NCBI RefSeq assembly: GCF_014822185.1
Contig: NZ_QVLR01000009.1
Location: 124,001-188,000, forward strand
Direction: 5' to 3'
DNA from: Azoarcus sp. Aa7
GTDB taxonomy: Bacteria > Pseudomonadota > Gammaproteobacteria > Burkholderiales > Rhodocyclaceae
Length of the DNA stretch: 64,000 nt
Positions 1-8,870 of the stretch are shown here, one piece after another (the first letter of the stretch is position 1; each line of letters opens with the position of its first letter). The notes below the pieces were generated by a model, which worked only from the letters and a program-made list of their open reading frames with translations, did not search any database and had not been told where the DNA came from. The translations under genes and the position numbers were made by a program.

Positions 1-11
1 ATTTCTTTCAT
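1..11 (-). CDS. Possible 5' end of a leftward gene (WrbA-like?), cut by the window edge
   Basis: An ATG on the minus strand at 9-11 would begin Met-Lys-Glu, the start seen in many betaproteobacterial WrbA (NAD(P)H:quinone oxidoreductase) proteins, and wrbA is often near yihY in this group. Only three codons are visible, so this is context-based inference and could simply be chance. Confidence 0.2.
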
Positions 12-79
12 CTGAACGGTCTGGATCGAATTGCGGCATTATAGCCGCCCCTTCAGCCCCGCCCGACCGCACCCTCTGC

Positions 80-1303
80 ATGCCCGCCGTGCCGTTGAAC
101 TCCGCGCGCGATTTCCTGCGCCTACTCGCACAACGCTTCGTCGCGACCCGCTGTCCGCAGGTCGCCGGAAGCCTCGCCTTCACGACACTGCTCGCGCTGG
201 TGCCCCTCGTCACCGTCGTGATCGCGCTCTTCAGCAACTTCCCGGCGTTCTCCGAGCTCGGAACTTCGCTGAAGATCTTCCTGCTCGAAAACCTCCTGCC
301 CGACCGTGCCGGCAAGATCATCGCCACCTACGCCTTCCAGTTTTCGCAGAAGGCCGCCAAGCTCACGCTGATCGGCACCGGCGCGCTGGTCGTCACCGCA
401 CTGATGCTGCTGATGACGATAGACCGCGTGTTCAACCAGATCTGGGGCGTGCACCGCCCGCGTCCGCTGCTCACGCGCCTGACCGTGCACTGGTCGACCC
501 TCACGCTGGGCCCGGTCGCGCTCGGCGCCAGCGCGCTCGCGACCGGCCACCTCGTCGCCAGCTCCGTCGCCCTCGCCGGCCAGGGTTCCTGGGTCGTCGA
601 AGCCTTCTCGACGCTGGTGTCGGCAGCGCTGCTGTGCGTCGTGTTCACCTTCCTCTACTACGCGATCCCCAACCACAAGGTGCGCCCGACCCATGCGCTC
701 GCCGGCGGTACCACCGCGGCGTTGGCCTTCCTGCTGATGCAGCAGCTCTTCGCCCTCTTCCTCGCGCGCATCCCGACCTACACGCTGATTTACGGCACCT
801 TTGCGACCGTGCCGATCTTCCTGCTGTGGCTCTACCTGTCGTGGGTCGTGATCCTGCTCGGGGCGATCCTGTGCGCGTCGCTGCCCGGCTTCTTCGAACG
901 TACGCGCGTGCTCGCCCCCTTCGCCGGCGACCGTGCGTGGGCGGCGACCACGGTATTGACGATGCTCGCGCGCGCGCAGGCCGAAGGCCGCACCGTAGCA
1001 TTCGAACCGCTCGTCGGAGCGGCCCGCCTCAACGGCAACGAAGGCGAAAGCCTGCTCGGCGAGCTGTGCGAGGCCGGCTGGGTCGCCCGCACCGAGGACG
1101 GCAACTGGCTGCTCACACGCGACGCCGCCGGCATCGGGCTCGCCGACGTGCTGTGCCGGCTCGCGCTGTCACCCGCAGCGTGGCGCAAGGCCGGCCGCAA
1201 CGACCTGTCGCGCGACACCGCCGAACGCATCGAGACCGCATTGCGCGCCGCGGACATCTCGATCGCGGCACTCGCCGCGGAGAGAACCCAAGTGAGAAGC
1301 TAA
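80..1303 (+). CDS. YihY/BrkB-family inner-membrane protein
   Basis: A 407-residue polytopic membrane protein of the YihY/virulence factor BrkB family (once misnamed RNase BN). Several hydrophobic segments fill the first ~280 residues, including the family-typical 'CPQVAGSLAFTTLLALVPL' stretch near residues 27-45. A soluble ~120-residue C-terminal extension looks like the winged-helix-type tail seen in betaproteobacterial members. The biochemical role of the family is not established. The stop codon overlaps the stop of the convergent PilZ-like gene by four bases (CTAA), so the two transcripts must overlap. The ATG at 80 is the first in-frame start that retains the conserved N-terminus. Confidence 0.85.
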   Translation: MPAVPLNSARDFLRLLAQRFVATRCPQVAGSLAFTTLLALVPLVTVVIALFSNFPAFSELGTSLKIFLLENLLPDRAGKIIATYAFQFSQKAAKLTLIGTGALVVTALMLLMTIDRVFNQIWGVHRPRPLLTRLTVHWSTLTLGPVALGASALATGHLVASSVALAGQGSWVVEAFSTLVSAALLCVVFTFLYYAIPNHKVRPTHALAGGTTAALAFLLMQQLFALFLARIPTYTLIYGTFATVPIFLLWLYLSWVVILLGAILCASLPGFFERTRVLAPFAGDRAWAATTVLTMLARAQAEGRTVAFEPLVGAARLNGNEGESLLGELCEAGWVARTEDGNWLLTRDAAGIGLADVLCRLALSPAAWRKAGRNDLSRDTAERIETALRAADISIAALAAERTQVRS

Positions 1304-2826
1304 ATCGGGTAAGGATCGACCTCGTACTGGAACAGCTCGACGTTCGCCGTCTGCATGTCGAGACTCAGCACGCGGGCCTGCGCCACATAGAGGTGCTCGC
1401 CTTCGTGCACCAGCACGAAACGGCGCGACGCATAGGTGCCCGCCGGCGCCAGGATCGCCTGATTGCGGCGCAAGGCGGGCAGCGGCGGCAGGATGAGCGC
1501 GTGCGTCGTCGAACTCACCTCGGCACCGCGAAAACCGATCGTCACCGGCGTACAGGTCTGCGCGACGAGCTGCAGGCCGAGTTCGACCTGCCCGGGGCTG
1601 TCGCTGCGGATCCAGCGCACGATGCACACCGCCCACGGATGTCCGGCGTCGCGGCGCAGCGCGACCGCCATGCCGGCGCTCAGACTGCCCGTCACGCCCT
1701 CCACGGACATCAATGCATACCCGCCGGGGCTCTCGTTGTACACCATCCATTCCGAGATGCGTTCCGTCGCGCCATCGGACCGGGCGACCTCCCATACCGC
1801 GCGCAGGCCCACGCACACCTGCACCGAATACCGGTACGCACGGCGCGACTGCCCCCGATTCGGCGGCAGCGCCCAGCGGTCACGCATGCGCTGGAGCAGC
1901 GAGACCATCTCCACCGGCGTCAGGCCGACCGGCAATCCGGACGCATCGGGCTCGAGCAGTTCGCCGTCGCGCTCCAGCCCCACTGCTTCGGCCTCGGCAA
2001 TGCGTTCCTTGAGCCAGTCGAGCTGCCCCGCGAGCGCACGCGACACGCCGAACGCGGAAAAATACACGAGCCCCTCGGCCACGGGCGCCGCGCTGCGGAT
2101 TGTCGCAATCGGCGGCAGATCATCACCCGGATCGACCCAGAACGACGAAGCGGCAGGCTGCAGGGCTTCCCGCGACAGCGCCCCCTCGTCCGCAATCCCT
2201 TCGAGGTAATCGTTCGCCCACACCAGCTCGCGCGCCGTCAGGCTCTCGGGCTGCAGCACCGCCAGAGCCAGAAGGCGCTTCAGCGCATGCAGGGCATCGG
2301 CGGCAGCCGTTTCCGGCCGCGCGGATACCAGCGCGTCGAAGCCCCCCCCGGCATCGACGATGCCGTATGCCGCGAGCCACAATCCGGGTGGCGTGACCGC
2401 CCCTCCCATCGCAGCGACAAGGAAGGCCTCATGCACCAGACCCAACGCACGCGCCGTCATGGCCATCGGATCCCCGCGGCGCACCGGACGCCAGCGCTCG
2501 CGCGCCGCAGCAGCCATATCGCCCAGCTTTCCACCCACTTCGAGCAAGGCCTCGACGAGCTCCCCTGCGACCGCATGCAGTTCGTGCGAAAGCGGCAACG
2601 CCGCATTGAGAAGACGCGGCTTCAGGCGGCCGCACACGTCGAGAACCCGCGCCTCGAATTCGTCGACGCATTGCCCGAGCGGAGCGCCCCCGACGGCCGC
2701 GTCGGGCAGCCCTCCCAGATGTCCCCGCAGGGCACTCAGCTCCGCGTGCGGATCGTCGGCCGGCTCGCTCGCCAGCCACTCCAGCACGGGAGCCAACTGT
2801 TCGGGGACCGGATCGGATGCAGCCAT
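1300..2826 (-). CDS. Large PilZ-like protein, probable c-di-GMP-binding
   Basis: A 508-residue cytoplasmic protein with no signal peptide or membrane segment. The N-terminal ~300 residues are Ala/Leu-rich and look helical. A PilZ-like signature follows: RxxxR at residues 328-332 (RRAYR) and NxSxxG at 364-369 (NESPGG), spaced as in PilZ c-di-GMP receptors. The C-terminal part has the alternating beta pattern of a PilZ barrel. A role as a c-di-GMP effector, for example in motility or surface behaviour, is inference from these motifs; the helical N-terminus is not recognised. It is convergent with the YihY gene, sharing four bases, and divergent from rpsP. Confidence 0.65.
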   Translation of the reverse strand: MAASDPVPEQLAPVLEWLASEPADDPHAELSALRGHLGGLPDAAVGGAPLGQCVDEFEARVLDVCGRLKPRLLNAALPLSHELHAVAGELVEALLEVGGKLGDMAAAARERWRPVRRGDPMAMTARALGLVHEAFLVAAMGGAVTPPGLWLAAYGIVDAGGGFDALVSARPETAAADALHALKRLLALAVLQPESLTARELVWANDYLEGIADEGALSREALQPAASSFWVDPGDDLPPIATIRSAAPVAEGLVYFSAFGVSRALAGQLDWLKERIAEAEAVGLERDGELLEPDASGLPVGLTPVEMVSLLQRMRDRWALPPNRGQSRRAYRYSVQVCVGLRAVWEVARSDGATERISEWMVYNESPGGYALMSVEGVTGSLSAGMAVALRRDAGHPWAVCIVRWIRSDSPGQVELGLQLVAQTCTPVTIGFRGAEVSSTTHALILPPLPALRRNQAILAPAGTYASRRFVLVHEGEHLYVAQARVLSLDMQTANVELFQYEVDPYPI

Positions 2827-2957
2827 CGGGGTAAAATTCCGCTTGGAGACGTCCTCGCATTCTATTCAAGAATCACCCTCTTGAGCGGAACCCCGCAGCC
2901 CGCGGGCTTTGCGGCCGGATCGATATACGCCTTTCGCCGACCAATCACGATCCGCAC

Positions 2958-2986
2958 TTGTCTCACGCAGCCGTTTGCCTTACACT
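2958..2986 (+). promoter_or_regulatory. Sigma-70-type promoter of the rpsP operon
   Basis: TTGTCT (2958-2963) and TACACT (2981-2986) are separated by 17 bp and lie 37 bp before the rpsP start, a good position for the promoter of the ribosomal operon. This is a motif match only. Confidence 0.5.
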
Positions 2987-3022
2987 CGCCTGCTTTTCGC
3001 ATCCACTTATCAGGACACCCCA

Positions 3023-3274
3023 ATGGTCGTCATTCGCCTTGCCCGTGGTGGCGCCAAGAAGCGCCCGTTCTACAACATCGTTGCTGCCGACTCGCGCAAC
3101 CGCCGCGACGGCCGCTTCATCGAGCGCGTTGGCTTCTACAACCCGATGGCAGCCGAGTCCGAGAAGGGCCTCGTGATCAACGCCGAACGTCTGGCCTACT
3201 GGAAGCAGAACGGCGCCCAGCTGTCGCCGACGGTCGAGCGCCTGGCCAAGCAGGCCGCGCAAGCCGCCGCCTGA
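3023..3274 (+). CDS. rpsP: 30S ribosomal protein S16
   Basis: S16 is a small-subunit protein needed for 30S assembly. The 83-residue product has the canonical start [20 protein letters not shown] and the conserved [14 protein letters not shown] segment. A longer in-frame opening exists, but the ATG at 3023 matches the family start and has AGGA at 3012-3015 upstream. It is the first gene of the standard S16-RimM-TrmD-L19 operon, with 19 bp to rimM. Confidence 0.97.
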   Translation: MVVIRLARGGAKKRPFYNIVAADSRNRRDGRFIERVGFYNPMAAESEKGLVINAERLAYWKQNGAQLSPTVERLAKQAAQAAA

Positions 3275-3293
3275 TCCTGACTGACTCGTAGTC

Positions 3294-3800
3294 ATGATAG
3301 TACTGGGGCGCATCGTCGCCCCTTTTGGCGTCCAGGGTTGGGTCAAGGTGCATCCCTTCGGGGACGACCCGCTCTCCTGGCGTGAAATGGCTCAGTGGTG
3401 GCTTGCCGACAAGGCCGAAGCCCCTGCAGAGGCATGGCAGCCGGTGAAACTGGCCGGTTTCCGCGCGCACGGCGCGGGCTTCATTGCCTCCTTCGAAGGC
3501 GTGACGGACCGCAACGGCGCCGAAGCACTGCAGGGCCGCTACATCGCCGCGCCGCGCGAGGCGATGCCCGGCACCGGCGATGACGAATACTACTGGGGCG
3601 ACCTGGTGGGTCTTTCGGTTGTAAACGAGTCGGGCGAATCGCTCGGCACGGTCGAGAGCCTGATGTCGACCGGCGCCCATGACGTACTGCAGGTTCGCGA
3701 CGGCGACGAGGAGCGACTGATCCCCTTCGTCGCCGCCTACGTGCTGGACGTGGACCTGTCAGGCCGGACGATCCGGGTCGACTGGCAAAAGGATTGGTGA
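3294..3800 (+). CDS. rimM: Ribosome maturation factor RimM
   Basis: RimM binds S19 and assists late 30S subunit maturation. The 168-residue product has the N-terminal RimM barrel ([19 protein letters not shown]) and a C-terminal PRC-barrel ([25 protein letters not shown]). Length and order match the family. It follows rpsP by 19 bp and precedes trmD by 7 bp, so the genes are almost certainly co-transcribed. Confidence 0.96.
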   Translation: MIVLGRIVAPFGVQGWVKVHPFGDDPLSWREMAQWWLADKAEAPAEAWQPVKLAGFRAHGAGFIASFEGVTDRNGAEALQGRYIAAPREAMPGTGDDEYYWGDLVGLSVVNESGESLGTVESLMSTGAHDVLQVRDGDEERLIPFVAAYVLDVDLSGRTIRVDWQKDW

Positions 3801-3807
3801 AGACGGG

Positions 3808-4596
3808 GTGAGCGCACCAGCCGCCGCGAGGCGCTTCGACGTGATCACCCTGTTTCCCGAGATGTTCGCGGCGCTGACCGCCAGCGGCATCACGCGGCGC
3901 GCGCTGGATCGCGGTCTCTATGACATCGCGTTCCACAGCCCGCGGGATTTCGTTGACGATCCGCACCGCACCGTGGACGACCGCCCCTACGGCGGCGGCC
4001 CCGGAATGGTGATGATGGCCGAGCCGCTCGAAAAAGCGATCGGCCAGGCGAAGACGGCGCAACAGGCGCAGCTCGGCGCTGCGGGACGCGTGATCTACCT
4101 GTCGCCGCAAGGCCGGCCGCTGGACCATGCGAAAGTGCTGGAACTGAAGGAATTGCCGGCATTGACGCTGCTGTGCGGGCGCTACGAAGGCGTCGATCAG
4201 CGGCTCATCGAGCGCTGCGTAGACGAAGAAATATCGCTCGGCGACTTTGTACTGTCGGGCGGCGAATTGCCGGCAATGGTGCTGCTCGACGCGATCGTGC
4301 GCCAGCTGCCGGGCGCATTGAACGACGCCGTATCTGCGATCGAAGACTCGTTCGTGGACGGGCTGCTGGACTGCCCCCACTACACGCGGCCCGAGATCTA
4401 CGAAGGCGAGCCGGTGCCGGCGGTGCTGCTCTCCGGCAACCACGCCGCGATCCGTCGCTGGCGGCTGAAACAGGCACTGGGCACGACCTGGCGCCGGCGC
4501 CCCGACCTGCTGGAAGGGCGCACGATGACGAAAGAAGAATTGTCACTGCTTGGTGAATTCAGGCAGGAGCAAGCAGGGGCCGAAGGCAGAGCCTGA
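3808..4596 (+). CDS. trmD: tRNA (guanine-N1)-methyltransferase TrmD
   Basis: TrmD methylates G37 N1 in tRNAs that have G36, preventing frameshifting. The 262-residue protein shows the SPOUT trefoil-knot signatures [12 protein letters not shown] and [14 protein letters not shown] and the N-terminal [11 protein letters not shown]. The start is GTG at 3808, 7 bp after rimM, with GACGGGG as a short ribosome-binding stretch just upstream. It is the third gene of the S16 operon. Confidence 0.96.
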   Translation: MSAPAAARRFDVITLFPEMFAALTASGITRRALDRGLYDIAFHSPRDFVDDPHRTVDDRPYGGGPGMVMMAEPLEKAIGQAKTAQQAQLGAAGRVIYLSPQGRPLDHAKVLELKELPALTLLCGRYEGVDQRLIERCVDEEISLGDFVLSGGELPAMVLLDAIVRQLPGALNDAVSAIEDSFVDGLLDCPHYTRPEIYEGEPVPAVLLSGNHAAIRRWRLKQALGTTWRRRPDLLEGRTMTKEELSLLGEFRQEQAGAEGRA

Positions 4597-4678
4597 AGCC
4601 CGTATACAAACCGCGCGCATCAGGCACGTCCTGCTCTGCCGCAAGGCCAAGTGCCATTGAATCGACAGGAGTCGCACA

Positions 4679-5056
4679 ATGAACCTGATTCAGCTGCTCG
4701 AACAGGAAGAAATCGCCCGCCTGAACAAGACCATCCCCGAGTTCGCCCCCGGCGACACCGTGGTGGTGCAGGTGAAGGTCAAGGAAGGCACGCGCGAGCG
4801 TCTCCAGGCCTACGAAGGCGTGGTGATCGCCAAGCGCAACCGTGGCCTGAACTCCAACTTCATCGTGCGCAAGATTTCGTCGGGCGAAGGCGTGGAGCGT
4901 ACGTTCCAGACCTACTCCCCGCTGGTCGACAGCATCGAAGTCAAGCGTCGCGGTGACGTGCGCCGTGCCAAGCTCTACTACCTGCGCGACCGCTCCGGCA
5001 AGTCCGCACGGATCAAGGAAAAGCTCAACTACAAGGGCACCGCGAAGCAGAACTGA
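4679..5056 (+). CDS. rplS: 50S ribosomal protein L19
   Basis: L19 sits at the 30S-50S interface. The 125-residue product carries the conserved [16 protein letters not shown] and [19 protein letters not shown] segments. An 82-bp gap separates it from trmD, and ACAGGAG precedes the ATG at a normal distance. A strong intrinsic terminator follows at 5085-5109, closing the operon. Confidence 0.97.
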   Translation: MNLIQLLEQEEIARLNKTIPEFAPGDTVVVQVKVKEGTRERLQAYEGVVIAKRNRGLNSNFIVRKISSGEGVERTFQTYSPLVDSIEVKRRGDVRRAKLYYLRDRSGKSARIKEKLNYKGTAKQN

Positions 5057-5084
5057 TCGCGAGATTCAGCCAGCAACAAATGAA

Positions 5085-5109
5085 ACGGGCCCCGCGGGGC
5101 CCGTTTTTT
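5085..5109 (+). terminator. Rho-independent terminator of the rpsP-rplS operon
   Basis: A perfect 20-base palindrome, ACGGGCCCCGCGGGGCCCGT (5085-5104), is followed by a T run, 29 bp after the rplS stop. Confidence 0.9.
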
Positions 5110-5167
5110 CATCCTCGACGATCGACGGCGCAGTGCCGCGCATGCGAGCACATCGCGCCGAATGCGA

Positions 5168-5359
5168 CTACTCCTTCGTCGCATCCTCGTCGTCATCGTC
5201 GTCCGGAATCACCGCATCGACTCCGGCGCCGACGACCTTGGCGCCCACCTTGACCGTTGTCGCTACCACGGTGACCGCCGCATCGGCGACGGCAAACACC
5301 GCACACCCGCCCAGCATTGCCGCGCACACAGCAGCGAGCAGCAGATTCCTCACGCTCAT
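5168..5359 (-). CDS. Small lipoprotein
   Basis: A 63-residue protein with a short signal peptide ending in a lipobox (LGGC, Cys at residue 19), then an Ala/Val-rich stretch (VADAAVTVVATTVKVGAKVV) and an acidic tail with DDDDDED. The start is the ATG at 5357-5359, with GGGGGA just upstream; the longer in-frame reading lacks a signal peptide and is rejected. It is probably anchored in the outer or inner membrane. Small lipoproteins of this shape recur in proteobacteria without a defined function. It is convergent with rplS. Confidence 0.7.
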   Translation of the reverse strand: MSVRNLLLAAVCAAMLGGCAVFAVADAAVTVVATTVKVGAKVVGAGVDAVIPDDDDDEDATKE

Positions 5360-5531
5360 TTTCCCCCGATCCCTTTCCGATAACGGCCGCGCAGCCGACG
5401 CCGCGCGACACTTTCGCCTCAACGGCGTCGTTCTGCGATTATTCTCCCCGCCGAACGCCCCGTGTGTATCGACTGGTATCACCCCGCCGGAGCGCGGCGA
5501 CACTACCCCCTCCGAACGCCGCGCACCAAAG

Positions 5532-5563
5532 AAAAAAGCCGCCAAAAATCGGCGGCTTTTTCT
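5532..5563 (-). terminator. Bidirectional-type hairpin, probably the ancestral terminator of the tRNA-Ser gene
   Basis: The stem GCCGCC / GGCGGC has A and T runs on both sides (5532-5563), 8 bp to the left of the attL repeat. Before the island inserted, it would have lain just downstream of the tRNA-Ser 3' end, so it is probably the tRNA's original terminator. It now faces only a 3' remnant of that gene. Confidence 0.6.
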
Positions 5564-5570
5564 GTATGGC

Positions 5571-5584
5571 TGGCGGAGAGTGAG
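5571..5584. repeat. attL, 14-bp remnant of the tRNA-Ser 3' end
   Basis: TGGCGGAGAGTGAG is identical to 12454-12467 in the tRNA-Ser gene and is not part of any tRNA here. Confidence 0.85.
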
Positions 5585-5659
5585 TCAGCCGAAATAGAAC
5601 TTTCTGCCGTATCACGTCGCATCACCGCAGACACAAAACGCTTACCGTCGTTGCTTTTG

Positions 5660-5717
5660 TTGTATACGGTCGTTTCACGTGCTATCGTTGAATCGCACCT
5701 CTTATGTTGGGTGCGAT
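5660..5717 (+). promoter_or_regulatory. Integrase promoter and inverted repeat near attL
   Basis: TTGTAT (5660-5665) and TATCGT (5683-5688) are spaced 17 bp apart. Immediately downstream, ATCGCACC (5692-5699) and GGTGCGAT (5710-5717) form an inverted repeat over the likely transcript start. Part of it, ATGTTGGGTGC (5704-5714), recurs at the other end of the element (12402-12412). It could be an operator or an integrase/excisionase arm site. Confidence 0.4.
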
Positions 5718-5738
5718 GCAGGATGCGGAGAAACGGCC

Positions 5739-6977
5739 ATGCCCAAGAAAGCCAAAGAACTTTCAGCTCTGGAAGTCCAGCGACTGACGAAGCCGGGATT
5801 GTACGCGGTCGGCGGAGTTGCGGGCCTGCAGCTCCAAGTTCTGCCGTCTAGCGCGCGGACATGGGTGTTGCGCGTTGTCATTGGCGGCAAGCGCCGGGAC
5901 ATGGGCTTAGGTGGATACCCTGACGTAACCCTCGCCGGAGCACGCGAGAAGGCCCGAGAAGCCCGCAACCTGATCGAGCAAGGCACAGACCCTATCGCAC
6001 AGCGCGCGGCCGCTCGTAGCGCCTTGGCAGCCTCACGAGGCGCTGAAATCACGTTCGATGAGTGCGCCCGCAAGTTCATCGAAGCCAAGTCCATCGAGTG
6101 GAAAAACCAGAAACATGGCGCGCAGTGGTCGGCAACCCTCGAAACCTACGCATCGCCCATTGTCGGAAAGCTCCAAGTGCGCGACGTAACGCTCGCTCAC
6201 ATCATCAAGATTCTGGAATCCCTCTGGACAACGAAGACGGAAACGGCAACCCGCTTGCGCGGTCGCATTGAAAGCGTGCTGGATTGGGCAACGGTGCGCG
6301 GATACCGCCACGGCGAGAACCCTGCGCGATGGAAAGGACATCTAGACAAAATCCTAGCGAAGCCCTCCAAGGTCGCAAAGGTCGAACACCATGCCGCCTT
6401 GGCCGTTGATGAACTCGGAGCCTTCATGAAGGCCCTGCGCAATCGCGGCGGCATGGCAGCCCGTGCGCTCGAAGTGCTGATTCTGACCGCCGCACGCTCC
6501 GGCGAGATACGTGGCATGCAGTGGGATGAAATCGACCTGCAGAACGCTGTCTGGACGATCCCCGGTGAGCGCATGAAGATGGGCAAGGAGCACCGCGTTC
6601 CGCTGACAGACCGCGTATTGGAGATTCTGCGCGCCCTTCCTCGCATTGATGACTCCCCGCTCGTCTTTCCTGCCCCGCGTGGCGGCATGTTGTCCGATAT
6701 GAGCATTACCGCAGTCTTGCGCCGCATGAATGTCGATGCGGTCCCGCACGGCTTCCGCTCGACGTTCCGCGATTGGGCTGCCGAGCGCACGAACTACCCG
6801 CGAGAAGTCGCAGAAATGGCCCTAGCGCACGCAATCGGCAACGCCGTCGAGGCCGCCTATCGTCGCGGCGACCTGTTCGATAAGCGCCGCAGGCTGATGA
6901 ACGATTGGACGAAATTCTGCGACACGGTGCAGAAGGCCGGCGACGTCGTACCGCTAAGGAGCATCACCGCCGCCTGA
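5739..6977 (+). CDS. Tyrosine-type integrase of the island
   Basis: A site-specific recombinase of 412 residues, likely responsible for insertion into and excision from the tRNA-Ser gene. It has an N-terminal arm-binding domain of the DUF4102 type (GGVAGLQLQVLPSSARTWVL), a central core-binding domain, and a C-terminal catalytic domain with Arg 253 (TAARSGEIRG), H337-x-x-R340 (HGFR), His 364 and the nucleophile Tyr 374 (EAAYRRGD). All catalytic residues are present. The start at 5739 (MPKKAKEL) matches the family and has GGAG upstream. It lies at the attL end, reading inward, away from the intact tRNA. Confidence 0.95.
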   Translation: MPKKAKELSALEVQRLTKPGLYAVGGVAGLQLQVLPSSARTWVLRVVIGGKRRDMGLGGYPDVTLAGAREKAREARNLIEQGTDPIAQRAAARSALAASRGAEITFDECARKFIEAKSIEWKNQKHGAQWSATLETYASPIVGKLQVRDVTLAHIIKILESLWTTKTETATRLRGRIESVLDWATVRGYRHGENPARWKGHLDKILAKPSKVAKVEHHAALAVDELGAFMKALRNRGGMAARALEVLILTAARSGEIRGMQWDEIDLQNAVWTIPGERMKMGKEHRVPLTDRVLEILRALPRIDDSPLVFPAPRGGMLSDMSITAVLRRMNVDAVPHGFRSTFRDWAAERTNYPREVAEMALAHAIGNAVEAAYRRGDLFDKRRRLMNDWTKFCDTVQKAGDVVPLRSITAA

Positions 6978-7059
6978 CGGACTCAGGCAAAGCGGGCCGC
7001 GCAACGTCTTGGAACACGGAGCGCGACCCTGACCACAACGTGAAAAGGAGCTTCACATC

Positions 7060-7317
7060 ATGGCTGAGAGAATTGTACGCAACGGCGTCGAGCTGGTCAC
7101 ACGCGAGTCGCTAATCAATGCGATGCAGATGAACATGGAGGAGATGGATTCTGTTCTGGATGCCCTGCAGATCATGCGCAAGATTGCGGAACGCGATGTT
7201 CGTGACCTGATGCTCGTCGGTCTAGCCGATGCTGCCATAGCAGCACTTGCAGCAATCCATAATGATCTGGATGTGGTGCGCGAGCAGGCCGAAAAATGCG
7301 GGCTTGTCACCGCATAA
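7060..7317 (+). CDS. Unknown island protein, 85 aa
   Basis: A predicted helical protein (AMQMNMEEMDSVLDALQIM; LADAAIAALAAIHNDLDVV) with AAAAGGAG 11 bp upstream of the ATG. There is no signal peptide, no membrane segment and no recognised domain. It starts 82 bp after the integrase and is followed 15 bp later by another small gene, so the two are probably co-transcribed. Base composition is AT-richer than the chromosome around the island. No function is proposed. Confidence 0.6.
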   Translation: MAERIVRNGVELVTRESLINAMQMNMEEMDSVLDALQIMRKIAERDVRDLMLVGLADAAIAALAAIHNDLDVVREQAEKCGLVTA

Positions 7318-7332
7318 CCTGGAGAATACATC

Positions 7333-7566
7333 ATGTCTACAGAAGATTTTTCAGATGACCGCGTCTTCATTGTTCGCCCCGGTGATCATCGCCTGGGGCT
7401 TGTCTGGAGCGATGAACGGGCCGGGTACGAACAGGCGTGCGACGGTCCGATCTTTGCCGTAGTGGGAGCAAACGCATCGGATGAAAAGCTCGGCAAGCTG
7501 TCGCAGAGATTCGGCTTCGAAATCTCTGAGTTGCGCCGATTCAGGGATACTGAAAAGACTCTCTGA
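7333..7566 (+). CDS. Unknown island protein, 77 aa
   Basis: A small acidic cytoplasmic protein (MSTEDFSDDRVFIVRPGDHRL start) preceded by CTGGAGAA, a good ribosome-binding site 8 bp before the ATG. No domain is recognised. It lies 15 bp after the 85-residue gene and 102 bp before the HhH-motif gene, in the AT-richer cargo pocket. Confidence 0.55.
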   Translation: MSTEDFSDDRVFIVRPGDHRLGLVWSDERAGYEQACDGPIFAVVGANASDEKLGKLSQRFGFEISELRRFRDTEKTL

Positions 7567-7668
7567 CCGCTTCACGCCGCCCCTACCAAAAGCCCGACAC
7601 CCTGCCGGCCTGGGGCGGCACCGTACGTGCCACACAAAACGCATCAACCCGTAATGGGGAGCGCATCC

Positions 7669-8292
7669 ATGAGCAACGAACTAATTGGCGGGCATGAATA
7701 TTTCGCAACCCTCCACCTTCGGACCCCGCTCGTTGTGCTCATGAAGGACGGCGAGCACACATCAAGCAAAACACCCCCAGATAACCCTTATGGCCTTGAG
7801 CACGGGATATGGGTTCCGACGATTCGATCATGGCGTGAGCTTGGGATTGATTTCGATGACGGACCGGAGAGCGACGTCGCCTCCGACATCGGACCAGTAA
7901 ATCGCGTCAAGTACCGCAATTTTCTTATCACAGTCAAAGCTGCTGCCAGCCAAGACGAGTCATCTATTGCTGAAAGAATAAATCGCATCAAAGAGGTGTT
8001 GAAGCTACCGGAGCACAAAGCATTCTGTCGGCGACTCGGTGGCCAGACAGCGATCATCGATGCACTTTTTCCGCCTGTAGTTTCCATGATTTGCGGCATT
8101 ACAAAGCCGGCATCTGCTGCCCTCTGGAAATCAGGACTGCGCACCATTGAGAAGATCAACAAGGCTGACGATTCGCGACTGCTAGCGTTATCCGGAATAG
8201 GAAAAAAGACGCTGGATGTACTTCGCGCTTTTTGCGCCCAGTATTCTGGGGACTTGAGAGCAGAACGATATACTCCATCCAACGACGTCTGA
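7669..8292 (+). CDS. Unknown protein with a C-terminal helix-hairpin-helix motif
   Basis: A 207-residue soluble protein. Near the C-terminus, LLALSGIGKKTLDVLRAF has the LxxxxGIGxKT pattern of a helix-hairpin-helix non-specific DNA-binding motif, as found in DNA repair and nuclease proteins. The N-terminal ~120 residues are not recognised. Three in-frame ATGs exist; the one at 7669 is chosen because GGGGAG lies 8 bp upstream. DNA binding is inferred from the motif alone. It is in the AT-rich pocket, so it may be cargo such as an anti-phage or nucleic-acid-processing gene, but nothing in the sequence shows this. Confidence 0.55.
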   Translation: MSNELIGGHEYFATLHLRTPLVVLMKDGEHTSSKTPPDNPYGLEHGIWVPTIRSWRELGIDFDDGPESDVASDIGPVNRVKYRNFLITVKAAASQDESSIAERINRIKEVLKLPEHKAFCRRLGGQTAIIDALFPPVVSMICGITKPASAALWKSGLRTIEKINKADDSRLLALSGIGKKTLDVLRAFCAQYSGDLRAERYTPSNDV

Positions 8293-8324
8293 CGGATGAA
8301 ACACCAAGAAGAACGAGGTGAAGC

Positions 8325-8858
8325 GTGATTAACAGACGCGAGATCAAACCCGGCGCATGGGAATACCTGGATCAAGATGAGTCGTGCTTTGTGTGGGAAA
8401 TGTCCATCGGCCGTAATTCGACAGACGGAAACATAGAAGGCATCGATAACTTCATCCTTGACCCGCACACTCCTGACGACGTGAAGGCCACACTTCTGGA
8501 ACATCGCCATAACGCATTCGAGGCATACAAACGCAAGGATTTCGCCCTATGTGATGCTCATGTCGCGCGATTGCACGAATGCTGCCGATACCACGGTCTA
8601 TCGATAGCTGTGCGGCCGCTTTCCGAGACTGGAAGGAAGGTGAAGGATGGAGCTCGCACAGGGCATGAACTAGTGCATGGCACCGACGAACAGAAGCGGG
8701 CTCGATGGGACACGTATTGCAGCGACTACGACAGGGTATCCAGAGAAAACCATGCGTGGCCGCAAAAATCCATCGTAATGACCGTTGCCGAGGCAAATGG
8801 CGTTTGCGAGAGAACTATTTATCGCGCACTGAAATGGCGCAAAAATGAAGGAACCTAG
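8325..8858 (+). CDS. Unknown protein with a C-terminal helix-turn-helix-like segment
   Basis: A 177-residue protein starting at GTG 8325, with GAGGTG 4 bp upstream. The C-terminal segment TVAEANGVCERTIYRALKWR has the pattern of a helix-turn-helix (AEANGVCERTIYRAL), which suggests DNA binding. The N-terminal part, rich in charged and aromatic residues, is not recognised. It follows the HhH-motif gene by 32 bp and could be in the same transcript. Confidence 0.55.
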   Translation: MINRREIKPGAWEYLDQDESCFVWEMSIGRNSTDGNIEGIDNFILDPHTPDDVKATLLEHRHNAFEAYKRKDFALCDAHVARLHECCRYHGLSIAVRPLSETGRKVKDGARTGHELVHGTDEQKRARWDTYCSDYDRVSRENHAWPQKSIVMTVAEANGVCERTIYRALKWRKNEGT

Positions 8859-8870
8859 TTATTAATTCGT

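Noticed and set aside
31-3291. 1086-residue open frame across yihY, the PilZ-like gene and rpsP
   Set aside because: It runs in another frame over three well-supported genes, and its Arg/Pro/Ala-rich translation is typical of a GC-rich shadow.
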